Below, piece after piece: positions 51,401 through 62,990 of a stretch of DNA of 64,000 bases (position 1 is its first letter; the number at the start of each line of letters is the position of its first letter). The notes beneath the pieces are model-generated. The model was given only the letters and a program-made list of their open reading frames with translations. It searched no databases and had not been told where the DNA came from. The DNA is from Paulinella micropora (lineage: Eukaryota > Cercozoa > Imbricatea > Euglyphida > Paulinellidae), in NCBI GenBank assembly GCA_019918135.1, contig WBZZ01005857.1, positions 1 to 64,000 on the forward strand, in the 5' to 3' direction. Position numbers and translations under genes: made by a program.

Positions 51401-53309
51401 TTTTGTACACCGGCAAAGCGCGCCCCTGCCCTTCCTCTCTCCTCCCCCCCCCCCCCCCCCTCCTTTTTTACCCCCGTCTGTTCCCTTTGTTGTCGGCCAA
51501 GAAAATCTTTTTTCCTCTTTTCATATTTTTCTAACATGGCGCACGGTGACCGAGCAATGGCACGGACAGGACGCGGTCGGGGTAAGTGAGGGGCTCTTGT
51601 CCTCCTAGCACATTGACCACCGCCCATCCATTTGCCGCAGGGTCGTGCTGGAGTACGGTGCTCTGCTCCTAGTTTTCAGTACCCAAGTGTACGACCGCCG
51701 AGTGGGCCGGATGCTACGACAGCCTGAGGGTGCCGTTGCAAGTGTCAAGTGTAATGCCTTGTCGAGCTTTAATTCAGCGTCAATTCTCTCCATCTCCTAA
51801 TTCTCAGTGTCAAGTGTAAGACTTTTTCGAGTTTTAATTCAGCGTGGGCTTTTTTTGTACTTTCTTGGCGCGCCCTCCCCCTGCCCCTTTGCTCTCCCGC
51901 TCCCGATTCTCAGATGGTGGACTAAGACAATTCGTGCTTCTTCTTTCCCTGCCTCTTCCCTCTGCAATATCTGCGGAAATAGGAAATACATGAAAAGTGG
52001 GAAAAACAATTTTTTGGGATGCGTTTGCACGTGCAAACAAGTGACAAAAGAGGGGAGGAGGGTAGCAAGTGACAAGGGGAACAGAGGGACGCGCATCCCG
52101 CCCCCTTCCTCTCCCATTCCTCTTCCTCCCTCTCCCCCTTTATCTCCCCCCCCCCCCCGTCTGTTTCCTTTGTTGTCGGGCAAAGAATTTTTTTTTCCTC
52201 TTTTCACATTCCCGCGGATCTTGCGCACGGTGGCCTAGCCATGGCACGGACAGCATGCCGTCGGGGTAGTGAGGCCTTTGTCCTCCTATCACATTGACCA
52301 CCGCCCATTCATTCGCCGCGGGGTCGTGCTGGAGCACGGTGCCCTGCTCCTAGTTTTCATTGCCCAAATGTAAGACCGTCGAGCTTTAATTCAGTGCATT
52401 CTTTTTCGCACTCTCTTGGCGCCCCTACCCTCCCCCCTTCCCTCTCGCTCCCGATTCCCCCTTCCCCTGCTCCTTGAGCCCCCCCGGGCTCAGGGGGCTC
52501 AGAGGGAGGGAAGAAAGAAAGGGGTAGGGGGCGCCCCCCCCCCCAATCGGTGGGCTCCAAAAAAAGTTTATTTATTTTTGCCCCCCCCCCCCCTGCTCTG
52601 AGCAGGGAGGGGGAGCACACCCCGCCCCTCCCTGTACACGTTCTCAGTGCCAATATTAAAATTTTTTCTTTCAGTAATTTCTTTTTGCGTGATTTTTCTT
52701 GTACACTAGCGAAGCGCGCCCCCTACCCTCCCTTTTCCCTCTCCCGCTCCAGATCCTCAGACGAGGGACTAGACAATTCGCGCTCTCCCCCCCCCCCCTC
52801 CACTCCCCCTGCCTCTTCTTCTTTCCCCTCTACTCCCTCCCACCCCCCTGTATGCTCAAATCCTTTCTGCCACCCTTCCCTCTTCCCTCCCCTAACCCTC
52901 TCCCTCCTTTCATATTCCCGCGGACCTTGCGCACGGTGGCCGAGCTATCGAACGGATAGGAAGAGACTCGAAGAAGGGGGAGGGCAAGGGGGCGCTTCGC
53001 CGGTGTACAAAAAAAATAAAATCCTTGACAAAAGTTTTAATCTTGGCACTGCGAACTAATGGAGTGGCGCTAAGAATGTGCGATTTTTCTTATAAAAGCT
53101 TGACAATGTCCTACACTTGGCACTGAGAACTAGGTGAGGAAGGGGGGGGGGTTAGTGGAGGCGTTTCATGTATTTATTTTTTTTGTAGCTTCTGCGCCCT
53201 TTCCCTCCTCTGTTCTTTGAGCCCCCGGGCTCAGGGGGCTTAGGTGGACCAAAAAAAATTAATAAAAAAAATCCTTGACAAATTTTTAATATTGGCGCTG
53301 AGAACTAAG

Positions 53310-53660
53310 TTTCCGCTCACTTCCCGTTTATGGAACTTTTGGAATAATCAATAAAGTAGCAGTTCTTTGTTGTAATCTCATCGCGCCTGAGCGCAAGGTC
53401 TTGCTGACCGCCGCCACCAGGCGCAAAACGCACCCAATCTGCTGCCGAAATGGACCGGCCGGCTCACTCTTTTGCAAAGGGAACAAGGTCCTGTACGTCT
53501 CCCCGGGAAAGCGTGCACGAGCGACAGCTTTGGGAGAGAGAAAGAGATGGAAGGGGGGAGGGGAAGGGGAAGGGAAGAGGGAGAGGGGGGAGAGGATGGG
53601 GGGGGGGGGTGGGCACTCCCCCTCCCCTCCCTTTACTGCAAAGTAATCCCCTTGTGGCAG
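53310..53660. repeat. Segmental duplicate, copy 1 (partner 59560-59950)
   Basis: Both copies share TCCGCTCACTTCCCGT, TGGAACTTTTGGAATAATCA, ATAAAG, GCAGTTCTTTGTTGTAATCT and GACCGGCCGGCTC, then a purine-rich run. The minus strand ends MRLQQRTAALLIIPKVP in both, perhaps the tail of an old gene. The DNA before it (ATTGGCGCTGAGAACTAAG) is also shared. Confidence 0.7.
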
Positions 53661-54984
53661 GGAGCGCCCTTCTCCCTCTCGCTCTCCCCTGTTCCCCCTT
53701 TTTCTCCCCTTCCTTCTCTCCCCCGTCTGTTCCCTTTGTTGTCGGGCAAAAAAATCTTTTTTTTCCTCTTTTCATATTCCCGCGGATCTTGCGCACGGTG
53801 GCCGAGCTATGGCACGGACGGGACGCCGTCGGGGGTAAGTGAGCGGCTCTTGTCCTCCTAGCACATTGACCACCGCCCATCTACTTGCCACAGGGTTGTG
53901 CTGGAGCACGGTGCTCTGCTCCTAGTTTTCAGTGCCCAAATGTACGACCGCCGAGTGGGCCGGATGCTACGGCAGCCTGAGGGTGCCGTTGCAAGTTTCA
54001 AGTGTAATGCCTTGTCGAGCTTTAATTCAGCGTAAATTCTCTCCATCTCCTAATTCGCAGTGTCAAGTGTAAGACTTTGTCGAGTTTTAATCCAGCGTGA
54101 TTTTTCTTGCACCGGCGAAGCGCCCCACTCCCCTGTCCATTCCCTTTCATTCCCTCTCTTGCTCTCAGTGCCAAGATTAAAACCTTGTCAGGGGTCTTTT
54201 TTCGCGTGATTTTTCTTGTATACCGGCGAAGCGCGCCCCTACCCTCTCCCTTCCCTCTCCCACTCCCTGTTCTCAGACGGGGGACTAAGACAATTCGTGC
54301 TCTCCCCCCCCCTGCTTCTTCTTCTCTCCCCTCTACCCCTTCCCACCCCCCTGAGCCCGGGGGGAGGGGGGAAGACAGATTGATCCTCCCCGGCCCCTTC
54401 CTCTCTTAGTTTTCTGTGCCGAAGATTACAACTTTGTCAAGTATTTATTTTTTCGCGTGATTTTTTTTACACCGGCGAAGCGCCCCTCCCTATACACGTT
54501 CTCAGTGCCAAGATTGAAATCTTGTCAGTAAATTTTGTTATTAAATTTTTTTGTACACCGGCAAAGCGCGCCCCTGTTTTTCATCTCCCGATTTCCAGGC
54601 AGTGGACTAAGACAATTCGTGCTTCCTCCTTCCCTGCCTCTTCCCTCTGCACGCGCAAACAAGGGACGACGGAGAGAGGGGGATAGCAGGGGACAGGGGG
54701 AAAAGAGGGGGAAAGCACATCCCGCCCCCTTCTTCATCCCTTCCTTTTCCTCCCTCCCCCCTTTCTTCCCCCCCGTCTGTTCCCTTTGTTGTCGGGCAAA
54801 AAAATTTTTTTTTTCCTCTTTTCATATTTCCGCGGATCTTGCGCACGGTGGTCGAGCCATGGTACGGACAGGACGCCGCCGGGGGTAGTGAGACCCTTGT
54901 CCTCCTGGCACACTGACCACCGCCCATCCATCCGCCGCAGGGTTGTGCTGGAGCACGGTGCGCAAGCGAAGGGGGGAGGGTGAA

Positions 54985-55035
54985 CGGCGCAGAAGCTACA
55001 AACAAAACAAATACATGCAACGCCTCCACTAACCC
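54985..55035 (+). repeat. Representative R7 unit
   Basis: A core of about 50 bp, GGCGCAGAAGCTACAAACAA then AAATACATGCAACGCCTCCA and CTAA, is followed by a C-tract. About 18 copies occur in the window, both orientations, well conserved against variable C-tract flanks. It carries an AATAAA in most copies. No frame is conserved. Confidence 0.7.
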
Positions 55036-56879
55036 CCCCCCCCCCTCCTATGCCGGGCGCCTTTCCTTCTTCCCTCCCGACTCTCAAACAGTGAGGAGGG
55101 GGGCGGGGAGAAGCACATCCCGCCCCCTTCTTTTCCCCTGCCCCCCCCCCCCCCTTCTTCCCTTCCCCTGTCTGTTCCCTTTGTTGTCAAGCAAAAAAAA
55201 TTTTTTTTTCCTCTTTTCATATTTCCGCGGATCTTGCGCACGGTGGTCGAGCCATGGTACGGACGGGACGCCGTCGGGGTAGTGATGCCCTTGTCCTCCT
55301 GGCACATTGACCACCGCCCATCCATCCGCCGCAGGGTCGTGCTGGAGCACGGTGCTACGCTCCTAGTTTTCAGTGCCCAAGTGTACGACCGTCGAGCTTT
55401 CAGCGTCAATTCTCTCCATCTCCTAATTCTCAGTGTCAAGTGTAAGACTTTGTCGAGTTTTAATTCAGCGTGACTTTTCTTGCACTGGAGTAGGCGCCCC
55501 ACTCCCCCCTGTCCTTTCCCTTTCCCTCCCCCTCTCTTGATTATTCTCAGTGCCAAGATTAAGACTTTGTCAGGGATCTTTTTATTTTTTTTTTGTACAC
55601 CGGCAAAGCGCGCCCCTGCCCTCCCTTTCTCCTGCTCCCGCCCCTGATTCTCAAACAGTGAGAAGGGACCGGGGGAAAAGCACATCCGGCCCCCTTCTTC
55701 CCCCCTTCCTCCTCCCCCCTTCTTCTTTCCCCCGTCTGTTCCCTTTGTTGTTGGGCAAAAAAAACTTTTTTTCCTCTTGTCATATTCCCACGGATCTTGC
55801 GCACGGTGGCCGAGCCATGGCACGGGCAGGACGCCGTCGGGGTAAGTGAGGGCTCTTGTCCTCCTAGCACATTGACCACCGCCCATCCATTCGCCGCAAG
55901 GTCGCGCTGGAGCACGGTGCTCCGCTCCTAGTTTTCAGTGCCAACGTGTACGACAGTCGAGTGGGCCGGATGCTGCGGCAGCTTGAGGGTGCCGTTGCAA
56001 GTGTCAAGTGTAAGACTTTAACTCAGCGTTAAATTACATTTTCTTGGCGCGCCCCTGCTCCTCCCCTTCCCACTGCCACCCCCGACAATTCGTGCTTCCT
56101 CCTTCCCTGCCTCTTCCCTCTGCAAGATCTGCGGAAATATCTGCGGGAATATGAAAAGTGGAAAAGAAAATCTTTTTTGGAACGCGTTTGCACGCGCTCT
56201 GAGGAGGCACGAGGGGATAGCAGGGGACAAGGGGAAAAGGAGGGGGGGGGGGAAGGAGCATTTTCCCTCCCTTCCTCCCTGCCCTTTGTCTTCCCCCCCC
56301 CCCCTTTTGTTTCCTTTGTTGTCGGGCAAAGAATTTTTTTCCTCTTTTCATATTCCCGCGGATCTTGCGCACGGTGGCCGAGCCATGGCACGGACAGGAT
56401 GCCGTCGGGGTAGTGAGGCCTTTGTCCTCCTATCACATTGATCACCGCCCATTCATTCGCCGCAGGGTCGTGCTGGAGCACGGTGCCCTGCTCCTAGTTT
56501 TCAGTGCCCAAATGTAAGACCGTCGAGCTTTAATTCGGCGCATTCCTTTTCGCACTCTCTTGGCGCCCCTACCCTCCCCCTTCCCTCCCGCTCCCAATTC
56601 CCCCTTCCCCTGCTCCTTGAGCCCCCCGGGCTCAGGGGCTCAGAGGGAGGGAAGAAAGAAAGGGGTAGGGGGGGGGGGGGGCGCCCCCCCCCCCCAAATC
56701 GGTGGGCTCCAAAAAAAGTTTACTTATTTTTGTCCCCCGCTCTGAGGAGGGAGGGGGATGTGCCGCGTGCTGCTCTTTCTCTCTCCCAGCTGCCTGCCAG
56801 TCTCTGGGGGGTTCGCCTTCCTAGATTTCAATCCAATCCGGAATGGTTTCAATAAGTTCCTTTGCTAATTTAATTCATT

Positions 56880-57110
56880 TCAGAGCCCGGGGGCCTGGCT
56901 GGCAATGGGCTCCACACCAACCCTGGCCCGCTTCTGCACAGTGAACGTAACCTCGAACTCTCTTTCTTTCAGCTCCGCCAGTGCTGTTCGCTCTTTTGTT
57001 CTAAGCGTTCAACGGTGGCCTGCTGTTGCGCAACGGCTTTTCATCGCGTCGGTCACCGCAGCGCATAGTTCCCCCTTGCACCAGGCCACGCTGCTTTTTT
57101 TTCCACCGAC
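56880..57110 (-). pseudogene. Decayed copy of the R5-borne gene
   Basis: It keeps parts of the 149-aa gene (the reverse of CCTGGCCCGCTTCTGCACAG and GGTGGCCTGCTGTTGCGCAA) but has several deletions, including the start region. It lies at the end of the block that starts at 54959. Confidence 0.65.
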
Positions 57111-57245
57111 TGCTTTTTTTCTTTAGCCTATCAAGCCTTAAAATAGTCTCCTCCTTTTTTTGCGTGTGTGCCTGGAGGGCCAGGGGGGGAGGCAACCCTC
57201 TTGCCCTTTTCTTTGCTCCCTCCCTTTCTTTCCCCTCCCCCCGTC

Positions 57246-57423
57246 TGTTCCTTTTGTTGTCAGGAGGCTAAAAAAAATTCTTTCCATTTTTTATATTTTT
57301 CTGACCTTGCGCCGCAGGGTCGTGCTGGAGCACGGTGCGCAAAATCTGCGGAAATATCTGCGGGAATATGAAAAGTGGAAAAGCAAATTTTTTAGGAATG
57401 CGTTTGCACGCGCAAACAAGGGA
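57246..57423 (+). mobile_element. Internally deleted R1 MITE
   Basis: It has the same deletion joint as at 35271-35439 (CTTGCGCCGCAGGGTCGTGC) with both inverted ends kept, again next to R5. Confidence 0.6.
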
Positions 57424-57522
57424 CGAGGGGATAGCAGGGGACAAGGGGAACAAAGGGACGCCCACTTTCTTGGCGCCCCACTCCCCCTGTCCCTTCTCTT
57501 TCCTTCTCCCTCTCTTGGTTCT

Positions 57523-57595
57523 CAGTGCCAAGATTAAAGCTTTGTCAGGGATTTTTTTCGCGTGATTTTTCTTGTACACCGGCGAAGCGCGCCCC
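57523..57595 (+). repeat. Representative B-type module
   Basis: Its head is CAGTGCCAAGATTAAAGCTT then TGTCAGGG, its middle ATTTTTTTCGCGTGATTTTT then CTTGTACA, and its tail CCGGCGAAGCGCGCCCC. The alternative tail is TTCTTAGCGCGCCCC. The head differs from type A after CAAG, while the middle is shared, so heads and tails have been exchanged between types. Confidence 0.75.
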
Positions 57596-59089
57596 TACCC
57601 TCTCCCTTTCCCTCTCCCGCTCCCGATCATCATACGAGGGACTAGACAATTCGTGCTCTCCCCCCCCCCTACTTTCCCTGCTTCTTCTTCTTTCCCCTCT
57701 ACCCCCCTCCCATCCCCCTGAGCCCGGGAGCAGGGGGGAGGGGAAGGGCGCAGAAGCTGCAAAAGAAATAAATACATGCAACGCCTCCACTAACCCCCTC
57801 CCTCCTTTCATATTCCCGCGGACCTTGCGCACGGTAGCCGAGCTATGACACGGACAGGACGCCGTCGGGGTAAGTGAGGGGCTCTTGTCCTCCTGGCACA
57901 TTGACCACCGCCCATCCATTCGCCGCAGGGTCACCGTGCTGGAACACGGTGCTCTGCTCCTAGTTTTCAGTGCCCAAGTGTAAGACCGTCGAGCTTTAAT
58001 TCAGTGTAAATTACATTTTCTTGGCGCGGCCCCTGCTCTTTCCCTCTCCCTCTCCCTATTCTCAGTGCCAATGCTAAAACTTTGTCAGGGATTTCTTTTT
58101 ACTTTCTTTTTTGTACACCGGCGAAGCGCGCCCCTGCCTCGTCCCTCTGCAAGATCTGCGGAAATAGGAAAAGTATTAAAAGTGGAAAGAATTTTTTTTG
58201 GAACGCGTTTGCACGCGCAAACAAGGGACGGGGGGAGGGGGGGGGATAGCAGAGGACAAGGGGAACAGAGGGACGAGAGGGGGGGGGGGGAGGGAGTACA
58301 CCCCGCCCCCTTCTTCCTTCCTCCCTCCCCCTTTCTATCCCCCCCTCCTCGTCTGTTCCCTTTGTTGTCGGGCAAAAAAAATTTTTTTTTCCACTTTTCA
58401 TATTTTCCTGACCTTGCGCATGGTGGCTGAGCCATGGCACTGACAGGACGCCGTCTGGGTAGTGAGGTTTTTGTCCTCCTAGCACATTGACCACCGTCAT
58501 CCATCCGCCGCAGGGTCGTGCCGGAGCACGGTGCTCCGCTCCTATTTTTCAGTGCACCAAGTGTAAAACTGTCGAGCTTTGATTCAACGCATTCTTTTTC
58601 GCACTCTCGTAGCGCGCGAGCAGAGCACAGACGGTGCCGGCTAGGGTTCTCACATAGGCTAACGCAGCAACATGACGTGGGCCTGAGGGTGCTGTTGCAA
58701 GTGTCAAGTGTAATTACTTGTCGAGTTTTAATTCAGCGTGATTTTTCTTGCACTTTCTTGGCGCCCCTTGCCTCTTCCTCCCTCCTCTAAGCCCAGGGGG
58801 GCTAAAGGAGCAGGGGATGGGAAAGGGGAAGGGTGAATGGCGCAGAAGCTACAAACAAAATAAATACATGCAACGCCTCCACTAATCCCCCCTCCCCCTT
58901 ATTCCCCCCCGTCTGTTCCCTTTCTTATCAAGCAAAAAAAAAATCTTTTTTCCTCTTTTCATATTCCCGCGGATCTTGCGCACAGTGGCCGAGCCATGAC
59001 ACGGGCAGGACGCGGTCGGAGGCCCTTGTCCTCCTAGCACATTGACCACCGTCCATTCATTTGCCGCAAGCAGCCTCGGTCGCACGCAG

Positions 59090-59446
59090 GGGAGCTCGCT
59101 CGACCCCAGAGTTTAGGAGCGGGGCGGCGCCAGGAACTTTGGGTCGACCTGACTCGTGACTGGCATTGGGCCTACGGCTGGTTGCGGTCGGAGCTGAGTC
59201 GTGAGCCTGCGGGTGTGCTGCGCGGCAGCGCCTTCGTGTTGGGCGCAGGAAGCCTACCGCGCAATCGAGACGGACACAAATGCGCTGCGCTTCGAGACCG
59301 CTCGACTTGTCTGCTTGGTGCGTGAACTAGTGCTCCGGCGGATCTACCAAGTACCTATGGCAGAGCTTAAGGCCAACGGCGTGGAGCTGTCAGAATACCC
59401 CCACCGCGCTACAATTCGCCTGGTTCCTACGTCGGCTTCCTTTTAG
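59090..59446 (+). pseudogene. Unassigned gene fragment
   Basis: Even-composition DNA, bounded by an R1 copy on the left and repeats on the right, is coding-like in two frames in turn (RQELWVDLTRDWHWAYGWLR, then AYRAIETDTNALRFETARLV and IYQVPMAELKANGVELSEY), ending at a stop at 59446. The front is missing and there is about one interruption. The C-terminal 65 residues look like a folded helical/strand domain. I do not recognise it. Confidence 0.5.
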
Positions 59447-59559
59447 TCTGCCAGTACCCAAAAAAAGGTATTGATCTAAGAACAGGGAGCAAGAGACTCG
59501 GAGAGAGAGGGCAGGGGCGTGCTTCGCCGGTGTACAACAATTTAATAAAAAAAAATCCT

Positions 59560-59950
59560 TGACAAATTTTTAATATTGGCGCTGAGAACTAAGCTTCCGC
59601 TCACTTCCCGTCTATGGAACTTTTGGAATAATCAATAAAGCAGCAGTTCTTTGTTGTAATCTCATCGCGCTTTCCTGATCGCAGGTCTTGCCTGACCGCC
59701 GCCACCAGGCGCAAAACGCGTCCAAATTTCTGCCGAAATGGACCGGCCGGCTCGCTCTTCTGCAAAGGGAACAAGGTCCTGTGCGTCTTCCCGGGAAAAC
59801 GTGCACGAGCGACAGCTTTGGGAGAGAGAAAGAGATGGAAGGAGGGAAGGGAAGGGGAAGGGGAGAGGGACAGGAAAGGAGGGGAGGGGTGCCCACCCCC
59901 TCCCCTCCCCCTTTACTACAAATTAATCCCCTTGTGGCAGGGAGCGCCCC
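59560..59950. repeat. Segmental duplicate, copy 2 (partner 53310-53660)
   Basis: It carries the same words in the same order as copy 1, with point differences and a few indels. The purine tract after it is longer. Confidence 0.7.
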
Positions 59951-61319
59951 TCTCCCTCTCGCTATCCCCTTTCTCCCCCCCTAATTCCCTCCCCCCTTTT
60001 TCTCCCCTTCCCTTCCCTCCCCCTCCCCCCTCCTTCCTTCCTCTTCCTTTCCCTTCCTCCCTCTCTTCTTTTCCCTTGTTGAATGGTAGCAAACACTTTT
60101 GTCAACAAGTCCTTTGTGTACGGCCTCCCGGAAAAACGTTTTGTTCACAATAGACGACGCGCCCTGTCCAATCAGCACAAAATTGCACGAGTTTTGCGTC
60201 GGGTTCGCGCTTCTCTTCTGTGATACGGCTACAAAAGGCAGTACTTCCTGGGTTTTCGGCAAATGCTTGCCCCCCCCGTCTAGAAATGAGGGAAGGGACG
60301 GAGGGGGGCGCGCTAAGAATGTAAAAAAAATCCTTGATAAAAATTTTAATCTTGGCACTGCGAACTAAGGGGGGGGGGGGGGCGCCCTTCCCACCTGCCC
60401 GCGCCGGCGGGCTGACAGCCAAAGCAGACGAGACGTAGACGGTGCCGGGGGGGGGGGGGGAGGGCGACGTTGATCTGGATACTCTGCGCCCACGATATGT
60501 GAAAGAAGGTAGTAAAATTGTGCGCGCCAGATCGTGACTTCTCAACGTGCTCTACGAAGAAGAAAGGGGAAGGGGTTGTGCCAATTTATTTTAATTAAAT
60601 TTTCGACAGTCTTAGACTTGGCGCCGAGAGGAAGGAGGTTTAAGTGAATGCGTGCAAAGGGGTCGGAGGTGTGTGTACGACTCGGCGGGTGCGTGCAATG
60701 GTTGGAGATGTACGTGCAGGAGGTGCAATAGAGATCGCACAAAAACTACCCAACTCATTCCGCCGGGGAACTAGGATAGAGATAAAAAGAAAGCAGGGGA
60801 GAGGGAGAGAACGATTTGTCTCTCTGTACCCAGAAATCCTTTCTGCCACTCTCCCCTGAGCTTAGGGGGGGGGGGGAAGACAGATAGACCCTCCCCTGCC
60901 CCTTCCTCTCTTAGTTTTCAGCGCCGAAGATTACAACTTTGTCAAGTATTTCTTTTTTCGCGTGATTTTTTTACACAGGCGAAGCGCCCCTCCCTATACA
61001 CGTTCTCAGTGCCAAGATTGAAATCCTGTCAGTAAATTTTGTTATTAATTTTTTTTGTACACCGGCGAAGCGCGCCCCTGCCCTCCCTCTCCCGCTCCCG
61101 CTCCCGATTCTCAGACAGTGGACTAAGACAATTCGTGCTTCCTCCTTCCCTGCCTCTTCCCTCTGCACGCGCAAACAAGGGACGACGGGGAGAGGGGGAT
61201 AGCAGGGGACAGGGGGAAAAGAGGGGCGAGAGGGGAGACGGGGGGAAGCACATCCCGCCCCCTTCTTCATCCCTTCCTTTTCCTCCCTCCCTCTTTCTTC
61301 CCTCCCCCCCCCGTCTGTT

Positions 61320-61576
61320 CCCTTTGTTGTCGGGCCAAGTTTTCTTTGCTTTTTGCACATGTTTCTGACCTTGCGCACGGTGTCCGAGCCATGGCACGGA
61401 CAGGACGCCGTCTGGGGTAGTGAGGCTTTTGTCCTACTAGCACATTGACCACCGCCCATCCATCCGCCGCAGGGTCGTGCTGGAGCACGGTGCGCAAGAT
61501 CTGCGGAAATGGGAAAAATATGAAAAGTGGAAAAGAAAATTTTCTTTTGGAACGCGTTTGCACGCGCAAACAAGGG
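61320..61576 (+). mobile_element. Complete R1 MITE-like element
   Basis: The left arm TGACCTTGCGCACGGTG and right arm CACGGTGCGCAAGATCTGCG then ATATGAAAAGTGGAAAAG are both present around the full R1 core. Confidence 0.6.
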
Positions 61577-62737
61577 ACGAGGGGAGGGGGGGGATAGCAG
61601 GGGACAAGGGGAAGAGCATTTCCCATCCCTGCCCTTTGTCTTCTCCTTTCCTCTCCCCCCCCCTTTCTTTCCCCCGTCTGTTTCCTTTGTTGTCGGACCA
61701 AATTTTTTTTCCTCTTTTCGTATTCCCGCGGATCTTGCGCACGATGATGGCCGAACCATGGTACGGACAGGACGCCGTCGGGGTAGTGAAGGCTCTTGTC
61801 CTCCTAGCACATTGACCACCGCCCATCCATCCGCCACAGGGTCGTACTGGAGCACGGTGCTCCGCTCCTAGTTCCCAGTGCCCCCAAATGTAAGACCGTC
61901 GAGCTTTAATTCAGCGTCAATTCTCTCCATCTCCTCAAGTGTAAGACTTTGTCGAACTTTAATTTAGCGTGGACTTTTCTTGTACTTTCTTGGCGCCCCA
62001 CTCCCCCCTGTCCTTTCCCTTTCCCTCCCCCTCTCTTGGTTCTCAGTGCCAACGTGTACGACCGTCGAGTGGGCCGGATGCTGCGGCAGCTTGAGGGTGC
62101 CGTTGCAAGTGTCAAGTGTAAGACTTTGTCGAGCTTTAATTCAGCGTAAATTACATTTTCTTGGCGCGCCTATGCTCTTCCCCTTTCCCACTGCCACTCC
62201 CGACAATTCGTGCTTCCTCCTTCCCTGCCTCTTCCCAATACAAGATCTGAGGAAATATCTGCGGGAATATGAAGAGTGGAAAAGAAAATCTTTTTTGGAA
62301 CGCGTTTGCACGCGCTCTGAGGAGGGACGAGGGGAGGGAGGATAGCAGGGGACAAGGGAAAAAGGAGGGGGGGGGGAAGGAGCATTTCCCCTCCCTTCCT
62401 CCCTGCCCTTTGTCTTCCCCCTCCCGTCCGTTTCCTTTGTTGTCGGGCAAAGATTTTTTTTTCCTCTTTTCATATTCCCGCGGATCTTGCGCACGGTGGC
62501 CGAGCCATGGCACGGACAGGATGCCGTCGGGGTAGTGAGGTCTTTGTCCTCCTATCACATTGATCACCGCCCATTCATTCGCCGCAGGGTCGTGCTGGAG
62601 CACGGTGCCCTGCTCCTAGTTTTCAGTGCCCAACTGTAGGACCGTCGAGCTTTAATTCAGCGCATTCTTTTTCGCACTCTCTTGGCGCCCCTACCCTCCC
62701 CCTTCCCTCCCGCTCCCGATTCCCCCTTCCCCTGCTC

Positions 62738-62766
62738 CTTGAGCCCCCCCGGGCTCAGGGGGCTCA
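62738..62766. repeat. Representative R8 hairpin (TGAGCCC..GGGCTCA)
   Basis: CTTGAGCCCCCCCGGGCTCA followed by GGGGGCTCAG can fold as one or two GC-rich hairpins. Roughly 25-28 copies of TGAGCCC near GGGCTCA occur between C/T and purine tracts across the window. The inner run length varies, the GAGC arms do not. Confidence 0.7.
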
Positions 62767-62990
62767 GAGGGAGGGAAGAAAGAAGGGGGTAGGGGGGGGC
62801 GCCCCCCCCCCCCCCCCAATCGGTGGGCTCCAAAAAAAGTTTACTTATTTTTGCCCCCCGCTCTGAGGAGGGAGGGGGATGTGCCGCGTGCTGCTCTTTC
62901 TCTCTCCCAGCTGCCTGCCGGTCTCTGGGGGGTTTGCCTTCCTAGATGTCAATCCAATCCGGAATGGTTTCAATAAGCTCTTTTGATAAT

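Larger units (their letters stand above)
54959..57120 (+). repeat. Higher-order block, full version
   Basis: The order R7, R1, A, B, R1, GGATGCTGCGGCAGC module, R6 arm, R1, R5 and gene remnant matches 32876-35160 unit by unit over more than 2 kb. Partial versions lie at 49.80-50.96 kb and 62.04-63.44 kb. Confidence 0.7.
45111..59080. repeat. 14-kb repeat field: R1, A/B modules, R7, R8, higher-order blocks
   Basis: R1 copies are near 45.33, 46.25, 47.19, 47.58, 48.15, 48.66, 49.62, 49.96, 50.53, 51.53, 52.21, 52.92, 53.78, 54.84, 55.23, 55.79, 56.36, 57.82, 58.41 and 58.97 kb, all in plus orientation. R7 units are near 45.65, 46.19, 47.33, 49.27, 51.22, 54.99, 57.75 and 58.83 kb (53.15 reversed). 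A and B modules fill the gaps. Blocks recur in fixed order (separate entries). Open frames up to about 285 codons exist on both strands, but the same DNA reads in different frames in different copies and the stops move, so they are not genes. I find no non-repeat gene in this stretch. Confidence 0.8.
59960..62990. repeat. Repeat field with E end, modules, R1 and R5 left arm
   Basis: C/T tracts run to 60.08 kb. A GTGATACGG end (60.22 kb) has unique DNA before it. B modules are near 60.30, 60.92 and 61.01 kb, R1 copies near 61.37, 61.73 and 62.49 kb, and the partial higher-order block runs from 62.04 kb. The sequence 60.55-60.85 kb is unique but has no convincing gene. Confidence 0.65.

Noticed and set aside
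45111-59080. Recurrent open frames on the minus strand reading like LQHDPAADGWAVVNVLGGQ and WLGHRAQDPREYEK in many R1 copies
   Set aside because: The same DNA is also open in other frames, frames change between copies, and the extensions run into C/T tracts. Conservation is at DNA level, so these are shadows of R1.
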